Made by a program: the position numbers and the translations under genes. The notes beneath the pieces were generated by a model. That model searched no databases. It was not told the origin of the DNA and saw only the letters and a list, made by a program, of their open reading frames with translations. From JAFGXT01 sp963677165 (lineage in GTDB: Bacteria > Verrucomicrobiota > Lentisphaeria > Victivallales > SZUA-371): DNA of 64,000 nt. Of this stretch, positions 42,389-51,086 are shown piece by piece; within the stretch, counting starts at the first letter, position 1, and each line of letters starts with the position of its first letter. The stretch is from contig CAXXSX010000001.1 of assembly GCA_963677165.2 (NCBI GenBank), positions 682,001 to 746,000 on the forward strand, read 5' to 3'.

Positions 42389-45061
42389 TTATTTTTGTAA
42401 AGTCTTTTTCAGACGATAAATAAGCAAGCCTGATGCTTCCAGTTGTACGGATATTCCGTTCTTACTGAGAGTGTTATTGTTTACCGTTACTGGAGTTGCG
42501 GCTGGATAAATTCTTTCGAGTTGCCATGAACCGTTTTCCCAGTTCGGTAATGTGATTTTCGCTTCAAATTTATTTTTCCCTTTCTGTTTTCTTAATTCGT
42601 CAAATCCCCTGAATGCTGAGATTACCAGAATCGTATCTTTATTGTTTTTGAGTAGAAATCCCTGAACCGCAGAATTGCTGGATACCACTTTCCTGGGAAT
42701 TTTGCACAGCGACAGTAAGTCGGTGAGTGATGAACCATCCTTTGAGGCGGAAAATGCTTTCGGTGAATAAATGATTCTGCCTTTGCCGTATGACCAGCTG
42801 GTGATTGATGACTGGCTGAGTTCAGGCGCGTGTAGAAGCGTTCTCCATAAGAATTTATCCGGATTACAGCCGGGAGTGAATTCACCGGCATTTTCGCATA
42901 TTGCAAGAGTTCCACCCTTTTTTACAAATCTTGCCAACTTATATATTAGTTGCTGGCTGAAAACTTGATTGTCTGCGTCGCAAACAATTAGTTTTTGCCG
43001 TTCGAAAATTTCATGGGGAGTTATACCGGAAAGCCATGGAACATTGCCCAGCGAAACTTTTGCCGCGACTTTCTGTAGTTCGTCGCCGGGTAGGGCATAC
43101 CAGCGCCACGCCCGGGTTCGGCAAAACATATCATCCCAGGAAAGGATAAAACCGACAGGCGGAGCATCCGGTGTGCTTGTTGTGAGAGTACGCAACACCG
43201 GAATGACAGTGGTCCAGAATTTCATGGCATCCTTTAATTTTAGATTTGCCGGATAACGTTTTACATGAAGGTTTACCTGGGAATTCCATACCATGCCGAG
43301 ATCGTAGTTTTCAAAACCGTAACGGAGGGCATTGGTTATCATGTCTTGTAACTGGCATCGTTTGGCGGGAGGAACATAATGCGATTCCGGCTGGCGTTTG
43401 ATCTTCCAGTTTGCCGCGATGGAATAAAGTCTTACCATCTGATGGGCCTCCCCTCCGCCGTCATTCAGGTGAGTGTGGTTCTTACGCATTCCGGCGAAAA
43501 GGTATTCTATTGGGCCGGTATATGTTGCGTAATGACTGGCGGGGCGTTTAGAATCCACGGAACGAAGCGTTGGATCAAACAGTTCCGTCGTCGCTTTTTT
43601 GTATATCTCCAGCTTGGCGGCGTTGAAGTCGAGCCATGGATAGCTGATATCAACTTTTTTATTCCAGTCCGGTAGCGGAGGTGTAACTTCGGACCATGAT
43701 TTGAAGTCACTGCCCCAGGCTGCATTCAGTCTTTCCAGGGCGGGGTATCGTTTTTTCAGGTACTGGATAAGCTCTTTTTGGGCCCAGGGGGAATAGTCGG
43801 TTACCCGGTTGAAATGATCCATGAAAATACCTGAATCAAGGCCCTGTCCGCTAAAGGTCCATGAGATGAAGCACGGATTGGAACCGTAGCGTTTATATAG
43901 GGCTTTAATGAGTTTCTTAGCGGCAGAACTATATTTTTTCGATGCCGGAGAAGTGATACAAAGATTTCTCCATACCTGACAATTCCCGTTACTATCCATC
44001 ATCCACTCTCCCCAGGTGTCATAAGGGGAGGTATTAAAGATGCCTCCTCCGGTAATGATTCCGAAACAGATTCCCCGGTCTGTAAAAAACTTGATATATT
44101 TGTCAAGTTCGCTCCAGTCATAAACGCCGCAGACAGGTTCTACATGAAACCATTTGAAGTTTATATTTATCATGTTGCTGCCGCGTTCCTTCATTCCTGT
44201 AACGAGGGCTTTTAATCCTGGAAGATTGGATTCATAAGAACCCAGCAGTAATTGATTTTCATGGACATTCAGCCCAGTGGGGGCTATTGGTTTGGATATA
44301 TGACTCCAGTCCGGAATTGTTTCAGGGTAATTCCCCTTTTTAAAGTAAAATATATTGGCCTGGTCTATTATGCTATCCTGCGATTCCAGTATTACACTCA
44401 GGTTAAGAAATTTTCCAGGGGCAATGTTTTTCAGCTTGAGTTCTGCGGTCGTTGCGTTGGTTGAGACAGGAATAAGCTGTTCGAATTCTTTCCTGCTGGT
44501 ATAATTTCTGCCGATAATGTGCAGCTCCAAGTTTTTTTCTTTTTCAGGGAGTCCAGAAACTTTGAGCAGTCCGTCTGTAACAGATATCGCGAAAATATCG
44601 TTGGAAATGATCGGAGCGGTTCTTAATTCGGGCGTTGTGGTATCTTCCAATATGTTTACCGTGCATTCTGTGGTAAACGCAAGCTTGTTTTGTGGAGTGA
44701 TGCCTTTGAACATTACGCGATAAAAACCGAAAGGAAGATAGGGAAGGGTCCAGGTCTTTTCTGGCTGGATCAATGTTGTAGCATAAATTTTTCCGGTCAT
44801 TCCCTGGCGAATAACTACAATCCCTTTGACTTGAGTAAAGTCAATATTTTTTTTTATCAACAATTGCGGGTTGAATTTTATTGGAAAGGTTGTTCCATTC
44901 GTTAAGACCTTGCATATTGGCTGCGACGGACGGATTCCTGCACTTAAATCAATTGATTCAATATACCAGCGGTATTGAGCTGGTTGGTAGAAGTCCGCAT
45001 GACAGATTAGTGCAGTAAATAAAGGTAATGAGATAAATATTTTAGAGATAAGTTTGATCAC
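42389..45061 (-). CDS. secreted GH42-like beta-galactosidase-type protein
   Basis: 890 residues starting at GTG with AAGGAAGG upstream; signal peptide about 1-22 (ISLPLFTALICHA). N-terminal beta domains reach about 270. A clan A barrel then follows: NMININFKWFHVEPVCGVYD and WSELDKYIKFFTDRGICFGI are the GH42 signature, with SWTFSGQGLDSGIFMDHFNR at the position of the acid/base segment and LNAAWGSDFKSWSEVTPP after it. A glutaminase-like domain (ISWSDDMF-like region near 640, then LIVCDADNQVFSQQLIYKLA) and a short C-terminal beta domain close the protein. The usual GH42 acid/base NE pair was not found, so activity is uncertain. It lies 28 bp behind the LacI-type gene. Confidence 0.75.
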   Translation of the reverse strand: MIKLISKIFISLPLFTALICHADFYQPAQYRWYIESIDLSAGIRPSQPICKVLTNGTTFPIKFNPQLLIKKNIDFTQVKGIVVIRQGMTGKIYATTLIQPEKTWTLPYLPFGFYRVMFKGITPQNKLAFTTECTVNILEDTTTPELRTAPIISNDIFAISVTDGLLKVSGLPEKEKNLELHIIGRNYTSRKEFEQLIPVSTNATTAELKLKNIAPGKFLNLSVILESQDSIIDQANIFYFKKGNYPETIPDWSHISKPIAPTGLNVHENQLLLGSYESNLPGLKALVTGMKERGSNMININFKWFHVEPVCGVYDWSELDKYIKFFTDRGICFGIITGGGIFNTSPYDTWGEWMMDSNGNCQVWRNLCITSPASKKYSSAAKKLIKALYKRYGSNPCFISWTFSGQGLDSGIFMDHFNRVTDYSPWAQKELIQYLKKRYPALERLNAAWGSDFKSWSEVTPPLPDWNKKVDISYPWLDFNAAKLEIYKKATTELFDPTLRSVDSKRPASHYATYTGPIEYLFAGMRKNHTHLNDGGGEAHQMVRLYSIAANWKIKRQPESHYVPPAKRCQLQDMITNALRYGFENYDLGMVWNSQVNLHVKRYPANLKLKDAMKFWTTVIPVLRTLTTSTPDAPPVGFILSWDDMFCRTRAWRWYALPGDELQKVAAKVSLGNVPWLSGITPHEIFERQKLIVCDADNQVFSQQLIYKLARFVKKGGTLAICENAGEFTPGCNPDKFLWRTLLHAPELSQSSITSWSYGKGRIIYSPKAFSASKDGSSLTDLLSLCKIPRKVVSSNSAVQGFLLKNNKDTILVISAFRGFDELRKQKGKNKFEAKITLPNWENGSWQLERIYPAATPVTVNNNTLSKNGISVQLEASGLLIYRLKKTLQK

Positions 45062-45089
45062 GTTTTGCCTTCCTTGCTGGGGATGTGTA

Positions 45090-46139
45090 TTATTTGCCGG
45101 ATACCGGAGCCACTGAGCTGTACTTTAATAACCTGGGTTCAACCATAATTTGTTTTTGATCGATAATTTGATTGTTTATACGTTTTATCAGCATCTGGAT
45201 TCCTTTTTCCAGAATTGTATGAAAATCTGCTTCTATTGTTGTTATCAGTGGATATTGGTGTTCCGACTGCGAACGGGTTCCATAAGCAATCAGGCTTAAC
45301 TGCTCAGGAATTTTTATTCCCCGTTGTGCTGAGATGTAGGTGAGAACGCTGACAATTTTTTGATCATTACAAATAATTGCAGTCGGCCGGTTGGTGGCGG
45401 TAAGAATTGATTCGGCCCAATCTACAATAATATCAAAAGAAAAAATAGATTTTTGAGTTTTGAATTCTTTGCAGAGAAATTCATCCGTACATAGTTTGAA
45501 ATCATTTATCGCGTCATGGTATCCGGATACCGCTGTAGCGTGAACATCATACTCTCTATCACAGTGGGCAAAGGCTATACGTTGGTGTCCCATTGCCGCA
45601 AGATGTTCTACTGCTCGGTAAATCCCCGAGTGATTGTCTGAAAGAATACAATATTCTGCTCGTTCAAGAATGTTGACCCACTTATATTCGGGGGAATGGT
45701 CCAGCCATTTGCGGAGTTCCGGACATATTTCTCCTGCCAGTAAGACACCGTCAACGATTTTTCCGGTCAGTTGAGATGGCGGCTTAAAGGTCGTGCCGTT
45801 TCCGCCTTCCAGTTCGATATGATATGAATACTTACTGGCCTCGCATTGATTTACAAAGTGAGCCATGACAGGAGATACGAATCCACGGGAATCGACTAAT
45901 TTTTCTACCCCGCTTACCGGCAGGTATAATCCCAATTGTCCGGTGTGTTTGCTGCGAAGCATTCGTGCGGCTAGAGTAGGCGAATAATGCATTTCATTTG
46001 CTACTTTTCTGATTTTTTCCCGCAGTATTTCACTAACGCCGTCGGTATTTCTTAATGCCATTGATACAGCAGTCGGAGATACTCCAACTTTTTTGGCTAT
46101 ATCTGCCATCGTATAACTGCCGCAAGATTTCTTTGTCAT
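45090..46139 (-). CDS. LacI-family transcriptional regulator
   Basis: 349 residues. The N-terminal LacI helix-turn-helix and hinge are clear (YTMADIAKKVGVSPTAVSMA, then HYSPTLAARMLRSKHTGQLG). The rest is the periplasmic-binding-protein-like effector domain (GHQRIAFAHCDREYDVHATA, RPTAIICNDQKIVSVLTYIS). It is the first gene of a four-gene operon (regulator, GH42-like, beta-sandwich protein, pseudopilin). A perfect 18-bp palindrome spans the expected transcription start, so it probably represses its own operon until a sugar ligand appears. Confidence 0.92.
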   Translation of the reverse strand: MTKKSCGSYTMADIAKKVGVSPTAVSMALRNTDGVSEILREKIRKVANEMHYSPTLAARMLRSKHTGQLGLYLPVSGVEKLVDSRGFVSPVMAHFVNQCEASKYSYHIELEGGNGTTFKPPSQLTGKIVDGVLLAGEICPELRKWLDHSPEYKWVNILERAEYCILSDNHSGIYRAVEHLAAMGHQRIAFAHCDREYDVHATAVSGYHDAINDFKLCTDEFLCKEFKTQKSIFSFDIIVDWAESILTATNRPTAIICNDQKIVSVLTYISAQRGIKIPEQLSLIAYGTRSQSEHQYPLITTIEADFHTILEKGIQMLIKRINNQIIDQKQIMVEPRLLKYSSVAPVSGK

Positions 46140-46156
46140 ATTTTTAGTTTATCCTT

Positions 46157-46203
46157 AACTTTATCGATAAAGTTATTATAAGTCAAATTTTTAGAAATGT
46201 CAA
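46157..46203 (-). promoter_or_regulatory. consensus promoter and LacI-type operator
   Basis: On the minus strand TTGACA (46198-46203) and TATAAT (46175-46180) are exactly 17 bp apart. Directly after the -10 lies the perfect palindrome AACTTTATCGATAAAGTT (46157-46174) with a central CG, the form of a LacI-family operator, covering the probable start point. Confidence 0.85.
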
Positions 46204-46244
46204 TAGTTGACTTGAAAACAGTAAAAATTTGTTGTGTTGTGCGG

Positions 46245-46505
46245 GTAATGCGTCACTCTGGTTTTTCTTTACCACGAAGAGCACGAAGGACCACGAAGAT
46301 TTTTAAATTTTTTCCGTTTTTTACCATAGAATGAAGAAATTACACAGCAAAGTTTTCTAACCTCAAAGCTCTTCTACTACCTATGTTCAGCAGGAGAAAT
46401 GTTGCTATTATAATTGTTTTTATAAAGTTTTTTTTCACCTTCGTGGTCCTTCGTGGTCTTCGTGGTCTTCGTGGTGAACAATAAAAAACACAAGTGACCG
46501 ATTAC
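46245..46505. mobile_element. 261-bp MITE-like element with 9-bp target duplication
   Basis: Ends are inverted: GTAATGCGTCACT at the left and AGTGACCGATTAC at the right (11 of 13 paired), continuing inward as inverted arrays of ACCACGAAG-type units (46271-46299 and 46438-46475). The element is flanked on both sides by the direct repeat GTTGTGCGG (46236-46244 and 46506-46514), as expected of a target-site duplication. It has no reading frame of note, so it would need a transposase in trans. Confidence 0.72.
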
Positions 46506-46698
46506 GTTGTGCGGTGGTAAGCTTGACTTAGTGCCCATTTATAAGTTTTGTTACTTCTGGGGAGGGGAGCGCAACCTTGAAAACGCAAATCAATCTCAAA
46601 ACTTCACAAACCTTATAAAGAGGCAACCATGTCAGGACAATAAGTTCTACTTGGGTTAGGTAAATATCTGTGTGATATTTAAATGGAATCGGTAGTTT

Positions 46699-47427
46699 CT
46701 ACTTTAATTCGTATCCCGATACACCTTCGATCTTTTCTCCATTGGAAGTTTCGATGGTGTAAACGATTGTACCGCCCTTTTTCCTGTGGTTTGTACTTAT
46801 TGCGGTAATCCATGCCGGAAGTCCTTTATAGCCAACCTTTTGATTGAGATAAAAAGGAATCCAGGTTTTTATTTTGCAAGTATTCCTCATAAAGTAAATA
46901 GCATTTTCATTGCGGTGTTTCCAGGCATTCATGAATCCAATAACGGAAAATGCGATAGACATCGAGATTATACAAGTAAAATAACGCGAGAGCCCCTGCA
47001 TTTTCATAGATTGTTTTAGTGTAACAATGGACGGGGCAACTGATTTGATGGCTAGATCTTGTCCGCATTTCGGGCACTTATTATCTGGACCTGCTTTTTT
47101 ATTGCACTCGTAACATTTGGGAAAGTGACCTGCTTTCAGCAGTTTTTCTTCAAATTTTGTCAAATAATAGAAATATATCTTTCGCACGACAGGAAAGGCG
47201 ATGCCAAAGAATAGAATTGTGGATATAAGTAATGTTGGCAATGTTAGGTATTCACACTCCCATACGTATGATATTCCATATATTGTACCTCCCATACCTA
47301 GCAACATAAAGACAATAAAGAACAACCAGAACAGCGGAAATAAGTTCTGGCGTGCTATTGTCCCGTAGAGTCTTAATTTAGCCTTTCTGGAAAAGTGTGA
47401 AATATCGATATCCATTTGGTGCCCCAT
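46699..47427 (-). CDS. membrane protein with a zinc-ribbon-like CXXC pair, unknown
   Basis: 242 residues. Two transmembrane helices near 28-55 and 60-80 (LFWLFFIVFMLLGMGGTIYG, LPTLLISTILFFGIAFPVVR) are followed by a cytoplasmic loop with CYECNKKAGPDNKCPKCG, a four-cysteine zinc-ribbon pattern at about 107-124. A third helix follows at about 150-167, and then an outward C-terminal part ending in a beta-rich stretch. I do not recognise a family. An alternative ATG four codons in (47415) has GGGG upstream. The gene lies between the MITE-like element and the beta-mannosidase gene, and shares their strand. Confidence 0.6.
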   Translation of the reverse strand: MGHQMDIDISHFSRKAKLRLYGTIARQNLFPLFWLFFIVFMLLGMGGTIYGISYVWECEYLTLPTLLISTILFFGIAFPVVRKIYFYYLTKFEEKLLKAGHFPKCYECNKKAGPDNKCPKCGQDLAIKSVAPSIVTLKQSMKMQGLSRYFTCIISMSIAFSVIGFMNAWKHRNENAIYFMRNTCKIKTWIPFYLNQKVGYKGLPAWITAISTNHRKKGGTIVYTIETSNGEKIEGVSGYELK

Positions 47428-47584
47428 AAATTTTTGGTGTAAGAAAATATATTAGGGCTAATTGTAAAAATCCAGTACAAATTCTAATTTTTCGAATCTC
47501 AGCCGTGAGGTGGCGTTGTTTTTCCTTGACAGGAACCTTAATGGATGATCCCTTGCCTCCGCTGTTCCAAATCCGGAGACAAGG

Positions 47585-49879
47585 CTAGTCATTACTTCTT
47601 TCCTTTTTAATAAATTTCAACCAGATTTTGTACTGATCAAGTTTTAACTGACCTGTCCTGGCAATGTAATGATTTACCAGTTGCTTTTCAGATTCGCCAA
47701 GCTGTACTCTCGAAAGCCATAGTTCAGCCGCCGTAGCCAGAGGAATAGTTCCAGCAACAACCATGCCATTGGGGGCGATGCTAAAATCAGTCATTAATAG
47801 AGATTTATCACGATCATAGCTGAACAATTCTACTGAACCGGAAACAGCCTGTGGAGTATCATTGACAAGCACCAGCTTATGATTGCCGCTCTCAGCCTCG
47901 GTTACAATAGCGCAAATATCGGTTTGCGATGCTTTTACATAGTTATAAGCCAGCTTTTTCCGGTAGTAGTAATCAACGATTGCATCGGAAATGATCGGCC
48001 AGCAATCACGTAGGTTCCACCAAAGAATACCACTACGGATATTTTTTTCTGAACGCCATTTTTCAATAAAGAATTTTACCGCTTCTGCCTGGCTGATCTG
48101 CGATGCCAATACAAAGTCTTCCAGATTATCAGGTGCTTGATCGAATAGTACCATGATTTGGTTAGCCATTAATTGAATACGACAGTTGCAAGTCGTATTT
48201 AATGGCATTGGACGGGGAGCCTTCGTTATCCATAATTCGTTGTTCTGCCACGGCCACGGATTATCGGTTCCCATCATTTGACATATGGATTTCACGTCGG
48301 GACAGCCGTGATAGCCGATCTCACTGACGAAATGTGCATTAGAACTCATATAGAACGGCCCTTTGAAATCATCACGCGGGCCCCATAGGTGATCTTCCGG
48401 CCTAATGTTAATTTTGTTGCCTTGCCGAACCAGTTCAGGGCTGCAATACGGCGAGCTTGGTAGATAGTTACACATCGGATCCAGGCGTTGAACCGCTTTA
48501 GCTAGTATTTGGCGGCTGATCATGTCAATCTGGTTAGGATCTAGATCAATGCCGCCCCAGCCTTGATATGCAATATCAATCTCATTGTTGCCACTCCACA
48601 GTGCCATTGAGGAATGATTACGCAGTTTTTTGACAATAAATGAGGCTTCCTCATCCATCCTGGACAGAAATTCCAGATCCTGTGGATGGCACGCGCATGC
48701 CAAGGCAAAATCCTGCCAGATCATAATTCCGGCAGCATCGCAGTAATCGAAAAAGGCATGGTCCTCATAAACATTACCGCCCCAACAGCGCAACATGTTG
48801 CAATTGAGGTCAACTGCCATATCAAGAGTGCGTTTATAGTGTTCTACATCACGCGAGTGCAACGAGTCAAGTGGAACCCAGTTGGTTCCTTTGACAAAAA
48901 TACGCTGGCCGTTGACGATAAAAGAAAAATCCCCGTCCATGGCATCTGAGGTCACATCGGTCATGCGAAGTTTAATTGTTCTGATACCGATCTTTTCGGT
49001 GCGTTCGGAAATGATACTGCCGTCAGCGGCTTTTAACGTTAAAGTGGCATCGTACAGTACGGCTTCACCGTAACCGCGTGGCCACCAGAATTCCACATTA
49101 TTCAGTTCAAGTAGCTTTTTGCCGTGATGACTGCATAAATTGATTTGTTCGGAATAAATCTCACTACTGTCTTTGGCTATTTTAACATCCAGCGTCATAT
49201 CATAAATCGGAGTACAAAACGATTCGACATCCCACACAAACAGTACTTCGGCTTTTTGGTTTTCTACATCGACCGTTTTCGTTCCCCAGTAGGCTCCTCT
49301 AATCCGTGCAGTTGGATGATGTTCGAGTTTAACACCGCGCCAGAGACCGGCGGATACTATCCTTGGTGTGATATCCCAGCCAAACATGTGTCCTGCCTTA
49401 CGGATTCTAAGTGATTCCCAGTTAGTCGGCTGTGCAAACTCGATAACCGATGGCTCATATTTTCGACCTTCTGAAACTGTGGGAAGAATATGAACTTCAA
49501 TAATATTTTCGCCTGCCTTGAGCAGTTGTCCGCTTACGTTAAAACGGTAGCCGATCAGCATATTGTCGGCATGTCCGACGGTGTGGCCATTTAGTTTAAT
49601 TTCTGCGATACAATCGATACCATCAAACACCAGTTCGGTTCGGCCATCAATATAGATATCCGATAGCGTAAATGATTTTTGATAGATCCATTCGTAGTTT
49701 TCCAGTTCAAGCGCGGCATAAACATTGTTGCCGACCGACAAATCAGGCAGCAGATTGTTTTTCATCATATCCAGTTCGACGCAACCCGGAACAGTTGCCT
49801 CAATTTCGCTCCACTCTACGTGACTCCCAGCCTGACGATATTTCAACCGCCATGAGCCATTCAAATTAATTATATTCAT
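47585..49879 (-). CDS. GH2 beta-mannosidase
   Basis: 764 residues without a signal peptide, so probably cytoplasmic. GH2 architecture: a sugar-binding jelly-roll N-terminus (INLNGSWRLKYRQAGS, ELVFDGIDCIAEIKLNGHTV), an immunoglobulin-like middle, and a barrel with NMLRCWGGNVYEDHAFFDYC, acid/base E433 in ALWSGNNEID and nucleophile E520 in FVSEIGYHG, the beta-mannosidase pattern. Beta-mannosidases trim terminal beta-mannose from N-glycan cores or mannan oligomers. It is shorter than many (about 820-890 residues). A small inverted repeat ACTGCT-TGTT-AGCAGT lies upstream at 49935-49950. No regulator is adjacent. Confidence 0.9.
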   Translation of the reverse strand: MNIINLNGSWRLKYRQAGSHVEWSEIEATVPGCVELDMMKNNLLPDLSVGNNVYAALELENYEWIYQKSFTLSDIYIDGRTELVFDGIDCIAEIKLNGHTVGHADNMLIGYRFNVSGQLLKAGENIIEVHILPTVSEGRKYEPSVIEFAQPTNWESLRIRKAGHMFGWDITPRIVSAGLWRGVKLEHHPTARIRGAYWGTKTVDVENQKAEVLFVWDVESFCTPIYDMTLDVKIAKDSSEIYSEQINLCSHHGKKLLELNNVEFWWPRGYGEAVLYDATLTLKAADGSIISERTEKIGIRTIKLRMTDVTSDAMDGDFSFIVNGQRIFVKGTNWVPLDSLHSRDVEHYKRTLDMAVDLNCNMLRCWGGNVYEDHAFFDYCDAAGIMIWQDFALACACHPQDLEFLSRMDEEASFIVKKLRNHSSMALWSGNNEIDIAYQGWGGIDLDPNQIDMISRQILAKAVQRLDPMCNYLPSSPYCSPELVRQGNKINIRPEDHLWGPRDDFKGPFYMSSNAHFVSEIGYHGCPDVKSICQMMGTDNPWPWQNNELWITKAPRPMPLNTTCNCRIQLMANQIMVLFDQAPDNLEDFVLASQISQAEAVKFFIEKWRSEKNIRSGILWWNLRDCWPIISDAIVDYYYRKKLAYNYVKASQTDICAIVTEAESGNHKLVLVNDTPQAVSGSVELFSYDRDKSLLMTDFSIAPNGMVVAGTIPLATAAELWLSRVQLGESEKQLVNHYIARTGQLKLDQYKIWLKFIKKERSND

Positions 49880-50312
49880 ATTGTTCCCAAAACTCCTTTA
49901 TGTTTGCAGGAATAATAACAAAAACTACACTTTTACTGCTTGTTAGCAGTGTATATAATTTTTCTATTAGTAATAAAATTTTTTAAAAATATATATATTT
50001 CTTGTGCTGCCTGAAATATTATTGCAATGAAGATAACGAGCTCCAGTAAATGTCCGTAATTTCACTTGCATGACAGTTACTGGGCTCGTAAAAAAATAAT
50101 GCGATAACTGACGGGAATATTGCTGATGCAGTACAAATCAAGGTAAAGAAGGCCTATGTTAAGAAGTACGTTGATCAACAGATACTCGTGTTCCACTCGA
50201 TGAAATGTTCCCGTTTGGTAATCTGACCGGAATTGCCGTAGTGTTCAGCTGTAGGCCGGAGGTTCAAGAGGTAAAGGACGTTAGCCCTTTACCTACTTGA
50301 TTATTACGATTA
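49880..50312. other. intergenic region with two inverted repeats
   Basis: 433 bp. The beta-mannosidase upstream region has an inverted repeat at 49935-49950. A second inverted repeat, ACGAGCTCCAGTAA (50036-50049) against TTACTGGGCTCGT (50077-50089), pairs with one bulged base. A strong hairpin AGGTAAAGG / CCTTTACCT lies at 50269-50294. The stretch 50105-50225 reads open on the plus strand for about 38 codons without a start and may be a gene relic. Confidence 0.45.
50269..50294 (-). terminator. stable hairpin after the pseudopilin gene
   Basis: A 9-bp perfect stem with an 8-nt loop, extendable by CAAG/CTTG with one bulge, 18 bp past the stop at 50313. No T-run follows on the minus strand, so it may be an mRNA-stabilising 3' structure or a factor-assisted terminator rather than a classical intrinsic one. 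Confidence 0.4.
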
Positions 50313-51047
50313 TTATCTGAATGCGTTGTTATACATAAGGAAACCGGTATTGTAATCGGTTGCATTCATATTGTCAATACGTACGCTTTCAACATGACCA
50401 TCAAGCAGCAGCAGGGAGGATCTGTTTAGATGGCGTAGTGACATCTGACCGGTTGCATAACAGCTTGACTGTCCTACTTCAAACGGCAGTGACACATCGG
50501 TACTGGTTCCGCATTGACCGTCAACCATGACGGCGACTTTCGTCGGGACTCGGCAGCGGTTGAAACGTTTCCAGCCGTATGTATAGTTGCTGTATGAGAT
50601 ATATGGGATACTTCCGAGACGGGCATTGTATTTGTAATTACTGATAGGGGACATGGCACCGGCGCCGGTGGTCATGTGCATGATTTGACTTTCTTCGGAA
50701 GGACAGAACAGTGCTTTACAAGTTCCGCTGCCGCCGCCATCCCAGTTTCTTCCTGACAAGTATGGATGCAGTTCGGTTATCCACACTATAGGATTAATAC
50801 CTGAATTTTCCATGTCGCCATTGCAATCAGGATTACATGGAGCAACGTAATCATCCATATCGGTTCCGTATGATTGTCCGGCCAACCCGAATTGTTTCAG
50901 GTTGTTAACGCATGAAATAGCTTTGCCGCGCTCCCGTGCGTTGTTCAGTGCCGGTAGAAGCATCGCTGCCAGAATTGCGATAATGGCGATCACAACCAGG
51001 AGTTCGATGAGTGTGAAAAGCGATTTTGAGGGATGTTTCTCTTTCAT
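50313..51047 (-). CDS. pseudopilin-like prepilin-type cleavage/methylation protein
   Basis: 244 residues. Leader MKEKHPSKSL, then FTLIELLVVIAIIAILAAML and LPALNNARERGKAISCVNNL. Leu precedes the cleavage-site Phe in place of Gly. An exact H-X9-DG motif is present (HLNRSSLLLLDGHVESV). AAGGAA lies ahead of the ATG. It is last in the operon led by the GntR-type gene at 54438, 39 bp after the DUF4838 gene. Confidence 0.87.
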   Translation of the reverse strand: MKEKHPSKSLFTLIELLVVIAIIAILAAMLLPALNNARERGKAISCVNNLKQFGLAGQSYGTDMDDYVAPCNPDCNGDMENSGINPIVWITELHPYLSGRNWDGGGSGTCKALFCPSEESQIMHMTTGAGAMSPISNYKYNARLGSIPYISYSNYTYGWKRFNRCRVPTKVAVMVDGQCGTSTDVSLPFEVGQSSCYATGQMSLRHLNRSSLLLLDGHVESVRIDNMNATDYNTGFLMYNNAFR

Positions 51048-51086
51048 TTTCTATTTCCTTCTTGGGTTGAATGTTATTGGTTTGGT

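Larger units (their letters stand above)
46140..46698. other. intergenic region upstream of the LacI operon
   Basis: 559 bp. It holds the LacI-type promoter/operator (46157-46203), the MITE-like element with its 9-bp flanking repeats (46236-46514), and about 180 bp without recognisable content next to the stop of the 46699 gene. Confidence 0.7.

Noticed and set aside
46261..46480. CRISPR array from the repeated ACCACGAAG units
   Set aside because: Units are about 9-10 bp, directly abutting without spacers and arranged as two inverted blocks; no cas genes nearby.
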